Origin: Clostridiales bacterium
GTDB taxonomy: Bacteria > Bacillota > Clostridia > Saccharofermentanales > Saccharofermentanaceae
Direction of reading: 5' to 3'
DNA: 64,000 nucleotides
Assembly: GCA_017551625.1 (NCBI GenBank)
Contig: JAFZLF010000009.1
Span: 1 to 64,000, forward strand
In this document: piece by piece, positions 50,701 through 60,146 of the stretch
Numbering within the stretch: position 1 is the first letter of the stretch
Layout of the letters: each line of letters starts with the position of its first letter
Made by a program: the position numbers and the translations under genes
The notes under the pieces: generated by a model
Database searches by the model: none
What the model saw: only the letters and a program-made list of their open reading frames with translations
Told to the model about the DNA's origin: nothing

Positions 50701-51082
50701 GGGGCAGGCCTTCAGTGAGGAGAATATCCGTGCGGCGAGAGAGGCCTCGTTGAAGAGTTCTTATCGGGGCGGGACATTCTCGATGACAGCGTCCTCAGAT
50801 GATATGCTCCTGGCAGGAGAGCTGGCTATAAAGAGAATCAAGGAGAACTGCGAGCTTCTGTTCGGAGGAAAGTTCCCGTCAATGCCCGGCAAGTTCTCGA
50901 AGCAGCCGTTCCTTAACTGCAGTACGTGTGCATTTGCCGCGGTATGTAATCAGGATCCGGAAGCTCCGCAGTATACGGCACTTCCGAAGTTCCCGATGGT
51001 GAAGGGCGGAGCTGACGGAAAGAAAGAATCATTCTGGCAGAGACTCAAGGAAGGAGAGAAGAAGGATGAAGCCGACAACTGA
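47717..51082 (+). CDS. addB: ATP-dependent helicase/nuclease subunit B
   Basis: A 1121-residue AddB. The N-terminus LLYGENPGALLDGAL stands where Walker A would be and lacks GKT/S, as in several clostridial AddBs. The C-terminal nuclease has GTIDRVDTD and RILDYKTGAKK. Cys772 (VMCPYKYFCE) with Cys1068, Cys1071 and Cys1077 (CSTCAFAAVC) form the expected 4Fe-4S 'staple'. With AddA it resects double-strand breaks toward Chi-like sites for RecA loading. AGGAGG precedes the ATG; the end overlaps addA by 17 nt. Confidence 0.95.
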   Translation: MAFHLLYGENPGALLDGALARICDEAVRWPTRRGYIIVPEKMKAEVERRYIELLKEKKGSGEGSAFMMIDVVSFSRFAYRVISEVGGAGGKTMDPVARTILIHRILNEDAESFPQLSRFAERVGSVMDIDEVLGDFYRYNISPEMLLQMSGEGIDPMSAQKIADFGRLMRKLDEARAAYGFAPERYSMKRLAEVLELYKADAPETKTWPLKRLAFLRDASVWILGFAENRIFTPEEFNIVTLLAEVAREVTITAVSDLSGERTDNDLCHFGNKTVESFGKLVPFSSMERIEGVSRQHPALLKICRDYSLRAGKKEEDKGFLAPVEIRVFQQINDELEYVAARIREMVLYEGYHYRDITVVMCDQGKYESSLHAAFSRYGLDAFLDSSSRLMGTAWIQYVQAILDLCRYNWKISFVMNWMRSGFVSLSPVMVDRFENYCLLHGIKTRTKMLDCLSYAVNDDEKTYFEPVAAALSLLDRDIRTLTRRGRCKEKAVALHDMIAPLHERVEDLVNEWAKAGNQEAALVLAASYNTLDDALRALAGEIGDFDISTDNFCEAVLSAVSSKKLRKIPSFVDQITVTDPGNAYRRPCRAMLIVGPARSNFPFSSPSEGYLKNREREMISEKLSIEFPNHAKDQAYSDFFTACAMLQAPTERLIFTMQNNVELSSMVLFVKENYPAIPVVSMENLSLSDPRILRSERMRDYLRQVLTGRIPASEEDVKRALQIWRDYFGRDDLSVVKEKSPLLSIPKEEIMKRFAGDLHMSVSAIESYVMCPYKYFCEKILKVEERKVQTLAYTDIGTIAHEMVEHAVSEFKNRIDAAGTGEEKEAVRVEFVARDKMSWARTLLKDAYDSGHYVFSEDPAMKKEADGRIIRSVSETLQEVFDRIRLDECVPEVFEQDFGKGEIPPYQIGLDDGRTVSFQGTIDRVDTDPVTKSFRILDYKTGAKKIDYDAIYAGESVQLLAYMYIYRQLFRKDYSPLGVSYLRVTTANEKSPLLGQAFSEENIRAAREASLKSSYRGGTFSMTASSDDMLLAGELAIKRIKENCELLFGGKFPSMPGKFSKQPFLNCSTCAFAAVCNQDPEAPQYTALPKFPMVKGGADGKKESFWQRLKEGEKKDEADN

Positions 51083-54000
51083 ACAGGCCGATATTATTAA
51101 CGCAAAGTCCGGTAATCTGCTCGTCAGCGCAGCCGCCGGATCGGGAAAAACGACCGTCATGACGGAGCGTATCGTCGCTCGCATCCTGAAGCGTGAACTG
51201 AGTGTCGACCGGATGCTGGTCATGACCTTTACGAATGCCGCGGCGGCCAATATGAGCGCGAAGCTCGAAGAGAAACTCCGTGCCGTTCTGGCGCAGACGA
51301 CGGATCGGGAAACGAGAAAATACTTGAGCAGTCAGATCGCGATGCTTCCATCTGCCTTTATCTCCACGATCGATGCTTTCTGTGTGAAGGTCATCGGCAG
51401 TTTCTCGGCACAGGCCAGAGATGAGAAGGGCGATCTTCTGATCGAACCACAGAGCACGATCCTGGATGAGACGCATAAGGCGATCCTTCTCCGGGAGTCT
51501 TTCGACGAGGTATTTGCGGAAGCGTATCTTCTCGCGGAAAGGACGGATGAAGATGCGGCCTGGGCGTCTGAGCCGATGGAGTCCGGCGGGGATGGGACAT
51601 GGCCGTGCGCGCTTCTGGATACGGGTGTGACCCGTAAGGAATGGGCGGAGCAGTTCATCACGATGGCGACTTCGCTGGGAACCGGCCGTGATGACGGAAG
51701 TCTCAAGGAAGACATGATGCGTAAGCTCGATTATCTCCGGAGCCTCCCTTCATACAGACAGTGGATGATCGAAAACCTTCAGAGAAAGAAGGCGGAAGTG
51801 GACGATCCACTCTCAGCGCCTTTCTACGGCAGAGTCATGGAGACACTCCGCACTCTGATCGAGGAGAGACTGCCGTTTGTCCGGATGAATCTTATGCACG
51901 TGGATGATGTTATCTTCGTAAAGGATAAGAAAAACTGTGAGCAGCGCGTCAAAGACTGGAAGGAATGGCTCCTTTTTGTGATTGAAATGGGCGAGTATAT
52001 CCTCCGTGCGCCGGATCCGAAGTGGGACGATCTGGTGGCTCTTTCGGAGAGAAAACCGTCCGAAAAGTTGCCGGAAGCGAAGCGGTCGAAGAATTGTGAT
52101 GCTTCACTTTCTGATTTTATCGAGGAACTGGGCCCTTTCTATGAACTGGCGTATATGCTGACCGGCGTCAAGAAAAACGAAGATCTTTTCAAGATGGTCA
52201 ACAAGTATTTCCGCTTCTTCTTCGGGAAGACCGAGGCGGAACTTAAGGAGGAGGCGAGAAGCCTGTTCCCGGTACTTCTCCGCTACTTCGAGGTGGTGCT
52301 TGCCGCGGATGAGCGATATGCGGAGAAGAAGCGAAAGGAGTCTTCTTTGGACTTCACGGATCAGGAACAGATGGCACTTATGCTTCTTTCGAAGGAAGAA
52401 GTGGCGGCATATTACCGGGAACTTTTCGATGAGATCTATATCGATGAGTATCAGGATAACAGCGGCGTGCAGGATGCGATCGTGCAGTGCTTCGCGAGGA
52501 ATAATGTATTCTTCGTGGGCGATGTGAAGCAGAGCATCTACCGCTTCCGTCATGCAAAGCCCCAGATGTTCCTCGACCGTTGTGAGAAGTATGGCGGAAA
52601 AGAGGGAGGAACGCTCTACACACTAAAGGATAACTTCCGAAGCGTACCGGGCGTGCTTACCATCGCCAATGAGGTCTTTTCTGAGATCATGGGAAAGGAT
52701 TTTGCGGATATCGAATACGATGGAACCCATGCCCTGAATCCGGGACTTAGCCCGGAAAAGTATGTGGAAACTTCCGGATCACCGGTGACGGTGATCATCG
52801 CGGAAGATGATTGGGATGCGGAGAAGAAGACTGAGCCGGACGGGAATAACGGAGTCAGGCAGGATGAGGATAAGGACGATCCGGAAGAACAGAATGTCAG
52901 AAATGTCGAGAAGGAGTCACTGATCATCGGAAATAAGATCCGCGAACTGTCGCAGCTTCCGGGCTTCTCCTACAAGGACTGTGCGATCCTTACGACGACA
53001 AATGAGGCGGCGATGAAGGCGGCGGATATGCTCTGTGCCTGCGGGATCCCCGCGCGTGGACCGTATCTCGGAAATATCCTCCAGCATCCTGATCTTCGCG
53101 TCATGATCGACCTGGCCCGTATTACGGATAATATGCTGGTGGATATCCCGCTGGCTGCCGTCATGAAGTCTGACCTTCCGAAGGCGCGATTCTCGGACAG
53201 GGATCTTCTCGCGATGCGTCTCTTTGCAGATGAGAAGAAGCAGAAAGGACTCCTGTTCTGCGAGAAAGTGCAGTACTTTGCGGATCACGCGGAGGGAGAA
53301 CTTGCTAAGAAGGTGCAGGAGTTTCTGAGTTTTATTAACGATCTTCGTACGTGGGCGATGCAGATGTCCATGACCAAATGGCTCGAGCACGTATATGCGG
53401 CTACGGATTATCCGAAGACTGTAAGATCGGGGAGAAACGGCGAGGAACGTTACTTCGCACTGATGTCGCTCGCCGAGTGGGCGGCGAGGTTCGATACGGC
53501 CAGAAGATCCGGTCTTCGCGCTTTCGTCGGGTATATCGAGGAGATGGATGCGCAGAAAGACTCGAAAACGGAGATCGAGCTGTCGGCTTCGTTGGAAAAT
53601 GTCGTGCGCTGTATGACGATCCATAAGAGCAAGGGTCTGGAATTTCCATATGTGTTTCTCTGCGGACTACAGTCATCTCCGCGCACGGATAGCTCACCTG
53701 TCCGGCTGAATGAGAAGGGAGAGATGGCGGCGATCTGTTATCGCCCTGAGTGGCAGGCGAGATATGAGCCGCATGATTTCTTTGTGCTGAGTGTGGAGGA
53801 CCGTCGTGAGACAGAAGCCGAAAAGATCCGTCTTCTCTATGTGGCGATGACACGCGCCGAGAAGAAGCTCTTCGTGGTCGCGGTGGTGAAGCGCTCAAAG
53901 GAGGACAGCATCTCCGGCTGCGGGTGGGTCGATGAAGTGCTCGCATGTCCGCCCGGGAAAAAACTTCCCTACACGACGATGTGGAAACTCGGTAGCCATT

Positions 54001-55025
54001 TCCAGAGACTGCTGGCGGCGCTCATCAGAAGATATCCTTCATGGGTCACGCCTGTTCTGCATCAGGTAGAGGTGGCTGAGGGCGATCTGGACTTTGCAAG
54101 CCCGGATCCGAAACCCGGCCGTCCGGATCCGGCACTTCTCGTATCGGGCGGAAAGAGCCTGGCAGCAAGTGTTGTCGAAGAAGGCACATCGGATAAGGAT
54201 GTATATGAAGAGGCCAGAAAGGTCGTTGTCGAGGAGGTATTGACGCCTGAAGAGAAGAAGAGATTATCCATGCTCTCGGCAGATGATGAAAAGTGGGCAG
54301 AGCTTCACCTGATCCCGGCGAAGTCTACGGTTAGTGAGATGCAGCGGCTGATGAATAAGGAAGAAACGGATGATGACACAGAAGAGATGACTCTGGAAGC
54401 CGTAAATATGCGTGTCCATGAAAGTGCAGAGAAGTGGAAGGGAGCCGGATATACGGCAACGGAACTGGGTACTCTCCTGCATAGTGCCTGGCAGTACCTC
54501 GATTTTCCGGGCATCCGAAACAGAGGTCTTTCTCCGGACTGGGAGAGTGAGCTCCGGAAACTCTGCGAATACGGCATGATCTCGAAGGATCAGGTCGATG
54601 TGCTTCTTCCTTTCTCACCATGTATGCAGAAGTTCCTCGACAGCGATGTCTGTGCATCGATCACTTTGGCCGAAGAAGACGGCGGACGCGGCCCTTTCCG
54701 TGAGATCCCCTTCGCGCTGGCCTGCCTTTATAAGACAGAAACGGGAGACGGAGCCGCGGCATCAGGGGAAGTGTCCGGACACGAGTACACACTGGTACAG
54801 GGTATGATCGACTGCTGGTTCATCGATACGGACGGGGAAGCCGTACTTATCGACTATAAGTCGGATCGTATCCGCGGAAGTCTGGAAGAGAAAACAGAAG
54901 AAGTCGCCAAGCGCCATAAGAAGCAGATCGATATGTATGCGGAAGCGATCACGGCTGCCACGGGAAAGACGGTAAAACGGAAGATCATCTGGCTGATCCG
55001 GGACGGTCTGGCCATCGATATTTGA
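51066..55025 (+). CDS. addA: ATP-dependent helicase/nuclease subunit A
   Basis: A 1319-residue UvrD-like helicase with fused RecB-type nuclease. Walker A is SAAAGSGKTTVMTERI (residues ~18-33), followed by VDRMLVMTFTNAAAANM, the DExx-box region IYIDEYQDNS, VGDVKQSIYRFRHAKP, TIHKSKGLEFPYVFLCG and LLYVAMTRAEKKLFV. The nuclease motifs are GMIDCWF and AVLIDYKSDR near the C-terminus. Partner of AddB in break repair and degradation of linear foreign DNA. Slightly longer than typical, through acidic linkers near 600 and 1070. Confidence 0.97.
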   Translation: MKPTTEQADIINAKSGNLLVSAAAGSGKTTVMTERIVARILKRELSVDRMLVMTFTNAAAANMSAKLEEKLRAVLAQTTDRETRKYLSSQIAMLPSAFISTIDAFCVKVIGSFSAQARDEKGDLLIEPQSTILDETHKAILLRESFDEVFAEAYLLAERTDEDAAWASEPMESGGDGTWPCALLDTGVTRKEWAEQFITMATSLGTGRDDGSLKEDMMRKLDYLRSLPSYRQWMIENLQRKKAEVDDPLSAPFYGRVMETLRTLIEERLPFVRMNLMHVDDVIFVKDKKNCEQRVKDWKEWLLFVIEMGEYILRAPDPKWDDLVALSERKPSEKLPEAKRSKNCDASLSDFIEELGPFYELAYMLTGVKKNEDLFKMVNKYFRFFFGKTEAELKEEARSLFPVLLRYFEVVLAADERYAEKKRKESSLDFTDQEQMALMLLSKEEVAAYYRELFDEIYIDEYQDNSGVQDAIVQCFARNNVFFVGDVKQSIYRFRHAKPQMFLDRCEKYGGKEGGTLYTLKDNFRSVPGVLTIANEVFSEIMGKDFADIEYDGTHALNPGLSPEKYVETSGSPVTVIIAEDDWDAEKKTEPDGNNGVRQDEDKDDPEEQNVRNVEKESLIIGNKIRELSQLPGFSYKDCAILTTTNEAAMKAADMLCACGIPARGPYLGNILQHPDLRVMIDLARITDNMLVDIPLAAVMKSDLPKARFSDRDLLAMRLFADEKKQKGLLFCEKVQYFADHAEGELAKKVQEFLSFINDLRTWAMQMSMTKWLEHVYAATDYPKTVRSGRNGEERYFALMSLAEWAARFDTARRSGLRAFVGYIEEMDAQKDSKTEIELSASLENVVRCMTIHKSKGLEFPYVFLCGLQSSPRTDSSPVRLNEKGEMAAICYRPEWQARYEPHDFFVLSVEDRRETEAEKIRLLYVAMTRAEKKLFVVAVVKRSKEDSISGCGWVDEVLACPPGKKLPYTTMWKLGSHFQRLLAALIRRYPSWVTPVLHQVEVAEGDLDFASPDPKPGRPDPALLVSGGKSLAASVVEEGTSDKDVYEEARKVVVEEVLTPEEKKRLSMLSADDEKWAELHLIPAKSTVSEMQRLMNKEETDDDTEEMTLEAVNMRVHESAEKWKGAGYTATELGTLLHSAWQYLDFPGIRNRGLSPDWESELRKLCEYGMISKDQVDVLLPFSPCMQKFLDSDVCASITLAEEDGGRGPFREIPFALACLYKTETGDGAAASGEVSGHEYTLVQGMIDCWFIDTDGEAVLIDYKSDRIRGSLEEKTEEVAKRHKKQIDMYAEAITAATGKTVKRKIIWLIRDGLAIDI

Positions 55026-55031
55026 TCCCGG

Positions 55032-55048
55032 TTGTGCAATTTGCACAA
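55032..55048. promoter_or_regulatory. 17-bp palindrome TTGTGCAA-T-TTGCACAA
   Basis: A perfect 8-1-8 palindrome 6 bp after the addA stop. Half-sites recur at 56742-56749 (TTGTGCAA) and 56758-56763 (TTGCAC), the latter forming a -35 box. Confidence 0.5.
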
Positions 55049-55053
55049 ATGAA

Positions 55054-55095
55054 ACAAGGAGAAGTCATCTATAATCGGTGACTTTTCTGCCTTGT
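55054..55095 (+). terminator. Probable terminator of addAB
   Basis: CAAGG/CCTTG outer and AAGTCA/TGACTT inner stems. It overlaps the presumed promoter of the following sigma factor. Confidence 0.45.
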
Positions 55096-55119
55096 GGTTT
55101 TCAGGATCCGCTATACAAT
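55092..55119 (+). promoter_or_regulatory. Promoter of first sigma factor gene
   Basis: TTGTGG, 16-bp spacer, TACAAT (part of TATACAAT). Confidence 0.5.
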
Positions 55120-55219
55120 ATATTCTGGGTTTATTTCCAGACAAAACACATATATGACCCGTTTACAACTTATTTTCCATTTCACCCACACGTAATGTAC
55201 AAAGGAGGATGATGTACAT

Positions 55220-56176
55220 ATGTCTACTATTCCCTCTATGGACCTCAGCGCTATGCTGAATGATGAAAAGGATATCTTTTTCTCTGAGGAGGAGACTGTC
55301 TTTGCCTCTCTGCAGAAAGAGACCGAAGGGTCTGATGCGCAGCAGGAGATTTCCGGAGCAGGCTATATCGATGATTCCACGAAGATGTACATGCAGGATA
55401 TCGGCCGTTTTCCGCTTCTTTCTTCTGAGGAGGAGCTTGAGATTGCGCGTCGCGTCGCAATGGGTGATGAGCAGGCCAGACAGAAACTCATCAACTGTAA
55501 CCTTCGTCTGGTCGTCTCGATCGCCAAGAAGTATACTTCTTCCGGTATGCCTATCCTCGACCTCATCGAAGAAGGTAATATCGGCCTGATGAAGGCTGTT
55601 TCGAAGTACGACTATACCAAGGGTTTCAAGTTCAGTACCTATGCGACGTGGTGGATCCGTCAGGGAATCACGCGCGCCATCTCCGAGAAATCGCGCCTGA
55701 TCCGTCTTCCGGTCCATGCGCACGAATCGGTCATCCGTATGAACCGGCGCATCCGTGACCTGACACAGGAACTGGGCCGCGAACCTTCGGAAGAAGAACT
55801 GGCAAAGAGCCTGGGCTGGTCTCTTAAGAAGGTGAGAGACCTCCGTGAGATGAGTCAGGATCCGGTCTCAACGGATAAGCCGGTCGGAGAGGAAGGCGAC
55901 ACGACCCTGGGCGATTTCGTGCCGGATAGTGGCACGCCGACTCCGGAAGAGACCGTGGAAGGAGTGCTTCTGCGTGAGAAGATCGAGGCGATCATGGACA
56001 AGGTCCTCGATTCCAGAGAGAAGACCGTGATCCGCCTCCGCTACGGTTTTGACGGAGAACGTCAGCGTACGCTCGAGGAGATCGGCACACATTTTAATGT
56101 GACACGCGAACGTATCCGACAGATCGAGGCGAAGGCAGAGCGCAAGATCAAGAGAGAACTTATGAAAAACGCCTGA
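55220..56176 (+). CDS. Sigma-70 family factor, RpoD-like (group 2)
   Basis: A 318-residue sigma factor with region 1.2 ([20 protein letters not shown]), region 2 ([20 protein letters not shown], then [20 protein letters not shown]), region 3 and region 4.2 ([20 protein letters not shown]). Its ~45-residue N-terminus is acidic and unlike region 1.1. It is close to the primary factor encoded at 57711 but more divergent in region 2, so an alternative, group 2-type sigma is likely. AGGAGG precedes the ATG. tadA converges on it with a 2-bp gap. Confidence 0.93.
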   Translation: MSTIPSMDLSAMLNDEKDIFFSEEETVFASLQKETEGSDAQQEISGAGYIDDSTKMYMQDIGRFPLLSSEEELEIARRVAMGDEQARQKLINCNLRLVVSIAKKYTSSGMPILDLIEEGNIGLMKAVSKYDYTKGFKFSTYATWWIRQGITRAISEKSRLIRLPVHAHESVIRMNRRIRDLTQELGREPSEEELAKSLGWSLKKVRDLREMSQDPVSTDKPVGEEGDTTLGDFVPDSGTPTPEETVEGVLLREKIEAIMDKVLDSREKTVIRLRYGFDGERQRTLEEIGTHFNVTRERIRQIEAKAERKIKRELMKNA

Positions 56177-56178
56177 TA

Positions 56179-56688
56179 TTACGGCGTATCTTTCGACTTT
56201 TCCTGCCGGAGTTTCCGGAAGAATTCCTTAAGGAGCGCACTCGACTCTTCCTCCAGAATACCTCCTGTGGACTCTACATGGTGGTTATGGGGGAGGTCGA
56301 AGAGACGGCTCTTGGAGCATACGGCTCCGCCCTTCGGATCGTAAGCTCCGAAGTAAACATGACGTATATGGGACTGGATGATCGCGCCGGCGCACATATA
56401 GCAGGGCTCGAGGGTAACATACAGGTCACAACTGAAGAGATGCCAGGCGGAGAGCTTCCGGCAGGCTTTCGAGATACAGACCATCTCCGCGTGGAGAGTC
56501 GCATCCTGTTTCGTCTGGCGGAGGTTGTGTGCCCGGGCGATGATCCGGCCGTCTTTTACGATGACGCAGCCGATCGGGGATTCGCCGAGATCATAGGCCT
56601 TCTGCGCCTCTTTGAGCGCGGCGCGCATGTACTTCTGATGTATCTGGTTATCGGAAGTCCGGTCATCCGGACGGGCAGAAACAGTCAA
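56179..56688 (-). CDS. tadA: tRNA-specific adenosine deaminase
   Basis: A 169-residue enzyme making inosine at the wobble position of tRNA-Arg(ACG). The zinc site is in ATLHAEMVCI (His, catalytic Glu) and TLEPCYMCAGAI (two Cys); DPKGGAVCSKSRLF is the family motif. Starts at TTG 56688 with AAAGGAG seven bases upstream. About 16 extra N-terminal residues precede the core (YMRAALKEAQKA). Confidence 0.95.
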   Translation of the reverse strand: MTVSARPDDRTSDNQIHQKYMRAALKEAQKAYDLGESPIGCVIVKDGRIIARAHNLRQTKQDATLHAEMVCISKACRKLSAWHLFSCDLYVTLEPCYMCAGAIIQSHIRHVYFGAYDPKGGAVCSKSRLFDLPHNHHVESTGGILEEESSALLKEFFRKLRQEKSKDTP

Positions 56689-56757
56689 GGGTCCACTCCT
56701 TTTCTACGGACAAGAAACAGTTTTTGAGGAAAAGTCGAAATTTGTGCAATTTTTTAT

Positions 56758-56786
56758 TTGCACTTACGCAAGTCTGCGTATATAAT
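56758..56786 (+). promoter_or_regulatory. Promoter of zinc-ribbon membrane protein gene
   Basis: TTGCAC, 17-bp spacer, TATAAT. A TTGTGCAA half-site lies 8 bp before the -35. Confidence 0.75.
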
Positions 56787-56850
56787 GTACTTTGCCTATA
56801 TGTGGTATTATACCTTTTTATAGGTGACAGAGCAAAGGAAAAAGGAATAA

Positions 56851-57630
56851 ATGGCGACAGAACAAGGTATTTGTAAGAATTGCGGTTCGCTTCTCATGGT
56901 GAACAGCAATGACGAATTGTGCGAATGTGTCTTTTGCGATTGCGTATTTCCAAGTGCAGAAGCAATCGAGATCTTTAATCATCCCGACGGAGTAGAATTT
57001 CCGAATCTTCCTCAGCCGAAGCGTGATGCGAAGGCTTCGCGTCACACGGTTACACCTGTATTTGAGGACGTTGTTGAGAAAGCAGTCAAGGTCGATAAGG
57101 CCGTAAATAAGGAAACAAAAGTCGAGAAACTTTTCGAACTGTCTCCGGACGATGTCAAGACGCCGAAGAAGGTCAAGAGGATCGTCTACATCGCCACTGC
57201 AGCCTGCATCGCGGTCGTGCTCGGTATCTCAATTCCGCTTTGCGTCCTTCGCACGAATCATGCTAAGAAAATCGAAAAGAATATCACCCGTTGCATCAGT
57301 GATTCCCAGATAAGTGTCTCCACCGTGGTGGAAGACGGGTATGCGACCGGGTATAAGATTTCCGGACAGACGAACAACAAGCTTTCGCTCGTTACTTCGG
57401 ATGAGGTGGAGAAGTCTCAGGTCCTTTCGGCTTTTGAGTCTTTCTGCGCGATCCGCGGTGAGGAGTACGGTTATTCGTCTTCTGATGGTGCTCATTACTA
57501 CAGAGGTGTAGTTCTTACAGTATATGCTCCGAATGGTAGATTTACGATTGAAGGGAAGAAAGACGGTGCCAGTGAAGATTCCATAGAGCTCGTCGTTCCC
57601 GAGGAAGAAGAGTCGGAAAGCGAAACGTAA
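56851..57630 (+). CDS. Zinc-ribbon single-pass membrane protein
   Basis: A 259-residue protein: an N-terminal ribbon (CKNCGSLLMVN...CECVFCDCVF), a charged linker, one transmembrane helix (IVYIATAACIAVVLGISIPL, ~111-130) and a ~120-residue outer domain (TRCISDSQISVSTVVEDGYA). The last residues are acidic. The cytoplasmic ribbon with an external domain suggests a sensor or scaffold; function unknown. It sits between the two sigma genes, same strand as both. Confidence 0.75.
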   Translation: MATEQGICKNCGSLLMVNSNDELCECVFCDCVFPSAEAIEIFNHPDGVEFPNLPQPKRDAKASRHTVTPVFEDVVEKAVKVDKAVNKETKVEKLFELSPDDVKTPKKVKRIVYIATAACIAVVLGISIPLCVLRTNHAKKIEKNITRCISDSQISVSTVVEDGYATGYKISGQTNNKLSLVTSDEVEKSQVLSAFESFCAIRGEEYGYSSSDGAHYYRGVVLTVYAPNGRFTIEGKKDGASEDSIELVVPEEEESESET

Positions 57631-57710
57631 GATCTGTATCACTGAAGGAATGAGAAAGCCCTGTGCAGAGCTGATCTGCACACATATGCACGATGTTTGG
57701 AGGCATAAGC

Positions 57711-58778
57711 ATGGCAAGTGATTTTTCAATTATACTCCAGAAACTGGAAAACATGGCGTTGGCGAACAACAACACGATTTCCTCGCTGGATGTGATGACG
57801 GTTATCGAAGAGAATGACGGCGATCCGGATATGGTGGATAAGATCTTCGATGAGATGGAAGCAAAAGGCATCTCCATCTCGGACGGATCTGTCATGGAGG
57901 ACGACGCGATCCGGGAACTCAATCTGGATGCAGGAGTTACCGATGGCGCGGGCATGGACGATCCGGTCCGCATGTACCTCAAGGAGATCGGTAAGGTCCC
58001 GCTCCTTACGGCAGAACAGGAGCAGGAACTCGCCCAGCGTATGCTCGAGGGCGACGAGGACGCCAAGAAGGAACTGATCGAAGCGAACCTTCGTCTGGTC
58101 GTATCGATCGCGAAGAGATATCTCGGACGTGGTATGCAGTTCCTGGATCTCATCCAGGAAGGAAACCTGGGTCTGATCAAGGCTGTCGACAAGTTCGATC
58201 ACTCCAAGGGATTTAAGTTCAGTACTTATGCGACATGGTGGATCCGTCAGGCGATCACCCGTGCGATCGCAGACCAGGCCAGAACGATCCGTATCCCGGT
58301 CCATATGGTCGAGACGATCAACCGTCTGGTCCGTGAACAGCGCTCTCTTATCCAGGAACTCGGCCGTGAGCCTACCGTAGAAGAGATTGCCGAGCGTATG
58401 GGCATGTCTGTAGAGAAGGTCCGCGAGATCCAGAAGATCTCTCAGGAGCCGGTATCCCTCGAGAAGCCGATCGGTGAGGAAGAAGACAGCCATCTCGGTG
58501 ACTTTATCCCGGATGACGATGCGATGTCGCCGGCCGATCAGGTCGCGTATACACTCCTTAAGGAACAGCTCCTCGATGCGATGAAGGGCCTTACCGCCAG
58601 AGAAGAGAAGGTCCTGCGCCTGCGTTTCGGTCTGGATGACGGCCGCCAGCGCACACTCGAGGAAGTGGGCAAGGAGTTTAATGTTACACGTGAGCGTATC
58701 CGTCAGATCGAGGCAAAAGCACTTCGTAAACTTCGGCATCCCAGTCGGGCCAAGAAACTGAAAGAATTCCTCGACTGA
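57711..58778 (+). CDS. rpoD: Primary RNA polymerase sigma factor SigA/RpoD
   Basis: A 355-residue protein. ATG 57711 has GGAGG seven bases upstream. A short region 1.1-like N-terminus ([20 protein letters not shown]) precedes region 1.2 ([16 protein letters not shown]), region 2 ([40 protein letters not shown]), region 3 and region 4 ([40 protein letters not shown]). The C-terminus KLKEFLD is typical of housekeeping sigma. dnaG, its usual neighbour in Firmicutes, is not in this window. Confidence 0.95.
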   Translation: MASDFSIILQKLENMALANNNTISSLDVMTVIEENDGDPDMVDKIFDEMEAKGISISDGSVMEDDAIRELNLDAGVTDGAGMDDPVRMYLKEIGKVPLLTAEQEQELAQRMLEGDEDAKKELIEANLRLVVSIAKRYLGRGMQFLDLIQEGNLGLIKAVDKFDHSKGFKFSTYATWWIRQAITRAIADQARTIRIPVHMVETINRLVREQRSLIQELGREPTVEEIAERMGMSVEKVREIQKISQEPVSLEKPIGEEEDSHLGDFIPDDDAMSPADQVAYTLLKEQLLDAMKGLTAREEKVLRLRFGLDDGRQRTLEEVGKEFNVTRERIRQIEAKALRKLRHPSRAKKLKEFLD

Positions 58779-58805
58779 TCCCATTTCTTTGGCAAGGTCG
58801 GGCAC

Positions 58806-60146
58806 ATGAAGCGGCTTACTTTCAAATCCGGATTTATATCCCGAGACGGGCTGGACTTCGTTAATCAGCGTAAGTTCATGCGTGAAGCCCTGCTCGAAGT
58901 GTGCTCGCCCAAAGAAGTCACGATCCCGATGAAACAGCATATCGGTACCCCCTGCGATCCGGTGGTCGCCGTGGGGGACAGTGTCGCGATGGGCGATACT
59001 GTCGGTATGCCTGCCGACATGGGTGGAGTGCCTGTACATGCCAGTATTTCCGGGACTGTAACGAAGATCGATACGATCCGTCTTCCGAATAAAGTCAGCT
59101 GTAAGGCCGTTACGATCAAGAACGACCTGCATCGCCGCGTATCGCCGCGTATCCGTGCCCGCAAGGACTTCTCGTCTCTCTCCATGGAGGAGATGAGTAA
59201 GCTTCTGTGGGCATCCGGGATCTGTGGCATGGGCGGTGAGGGCGTACCGACCTACACGAAGTGTATGCGCGCGAAAAAACTCGGAGTGGATACGCTTCTG
59301 GTCAACTGTACCCAGAGTGAACCTTTCCTCTCTTGTGATCTTCACCATGTGCGTGTCAATGCATCGAAAGTGCTCCAGGGGGCGATGGCCCTCAGCGGGA
59401 TCTGCCATGTAAAACGGGTCATCTTCTGTATCGAGGATACGTGGACGGATGAGATCGTGGCACTGAATCAGGCGGTCGAGAACGCGAAGAACCGCTATCT
59501 GGACCGGAAGATAGAAGTACAGTTGTTCAAACCGAGGTTTCCGCAAGGCTGCCAGCAGCTCCTGATCAAGGCACTCTACGGCGTGGAACTGGCTTTCGGT
59601 AAACAGCCGGAAGAGACTGTAAAGGCAGTAGTCTTTAACGCGTCGACGTGCTTTGCGTTCTCGGAGATGATCGAGAAGAACCAGCCTCTGACGTCCCGTA
59701 TCGTGACGATCTCCGGAGATACGATCACGGGGCACAACGTGCTCGTGCCGATCGGGACCAGTGTGGCCGAGATCCTCGAGAGAGTTCCGGGTGCCCATAG
59801 TGCGCAGCGTGTCGCATGGGGCGGCGCGATGACAGGAGTGGCCATCGACAGGATGGATGTCCCGATCATTAAGACGACGGCCGCGATCACGATCATAAGA
59901 AAATTCGAACCGCCGAGGACGAACTGCATCCACTGTGGCTCCTGCATCGGCGCATGCCCGGTCGGCCTTTCGCCGATCCTGCTGAATCGTCTGATCGAGC
60001 TCGGACAGACCGAACAACTGAAGACAGAATCTGTAGAACAGTGTATCGCTTGCGGGGCATGCTCATATGTGTGTCCTGCGGGGATCGAACTGTCGACGAA
60101 TATCGCTAAGGCGGCACATCGTGCCAGAAGGAGCGGACAACTATGA
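58806..60146 (+). CDS. RnfC-like subunit
   Basis: A 446-residue protein. The N-terminal RnfC barrel-sandwich region has IPMKQHIGTPCDPVVAVGDS and VHASISGTVTK. The nucleotide-binding core has GICGMGGEGVPTYTK where canonical RnfC has GGAGFPT, and TQSEPFLSCD where canonical has ECEP. Two ferredoxin-type clusters are intact: CIHCGSCIGACPVG and CIACGACSYVCPAG. In true Rnf this subunit takes electrons from or to NADH. The altered flavin/NADH residues raise doubt about that activity. First gene of an operon with 4-nt overlaps. Confidence 0.88.
   Translation: MKRLTFKSGFISRDGLDFVNQRKFMREALLEVCSPKEVTIPMKQHIGTPCDPVVAVGDSVAMGDTVGMPADMGGVPVHASISGTVTKIDTIRLPNKVSCKAVTIKNDLHRRVSPRIRARKDFSSLSMEEMSKLLWASGICGMGGEGVPTYTKCMRAKKLGVDTLLVNCTQSEPFLSCDLHHVRVNASKVLQGAMALSGICHVKRVIFCIEDTWTDEIVALNQAVENAKNRYLDRKIEVQLFKPRFPQGCQQLLIKALYGVELAFGKQPEETVKAVVFNASTCFAFSEMIEKNQPLTSRIVTISGDTITGHNVLVPIGTSVAEILERVPGAHSAQRVAWGGAMTGVAIDRMDVPIIKTTAAITIIRKFEPPRTNCIHCGSCIGACPVGLSPILLNRLIELGQTEQLKTESVEQCIACGACSYVCPAGIELSTNIAKAAHRARRSGQL

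Noticed and set aside
57726..60017. 763-residue open frame on the minus strand
   Set aside because: It runs antisense to the primary sigma factor and RnfC genes, whose motifs are unmistakable. It has no recognisable domain and arises from the codon bias of the true genes.
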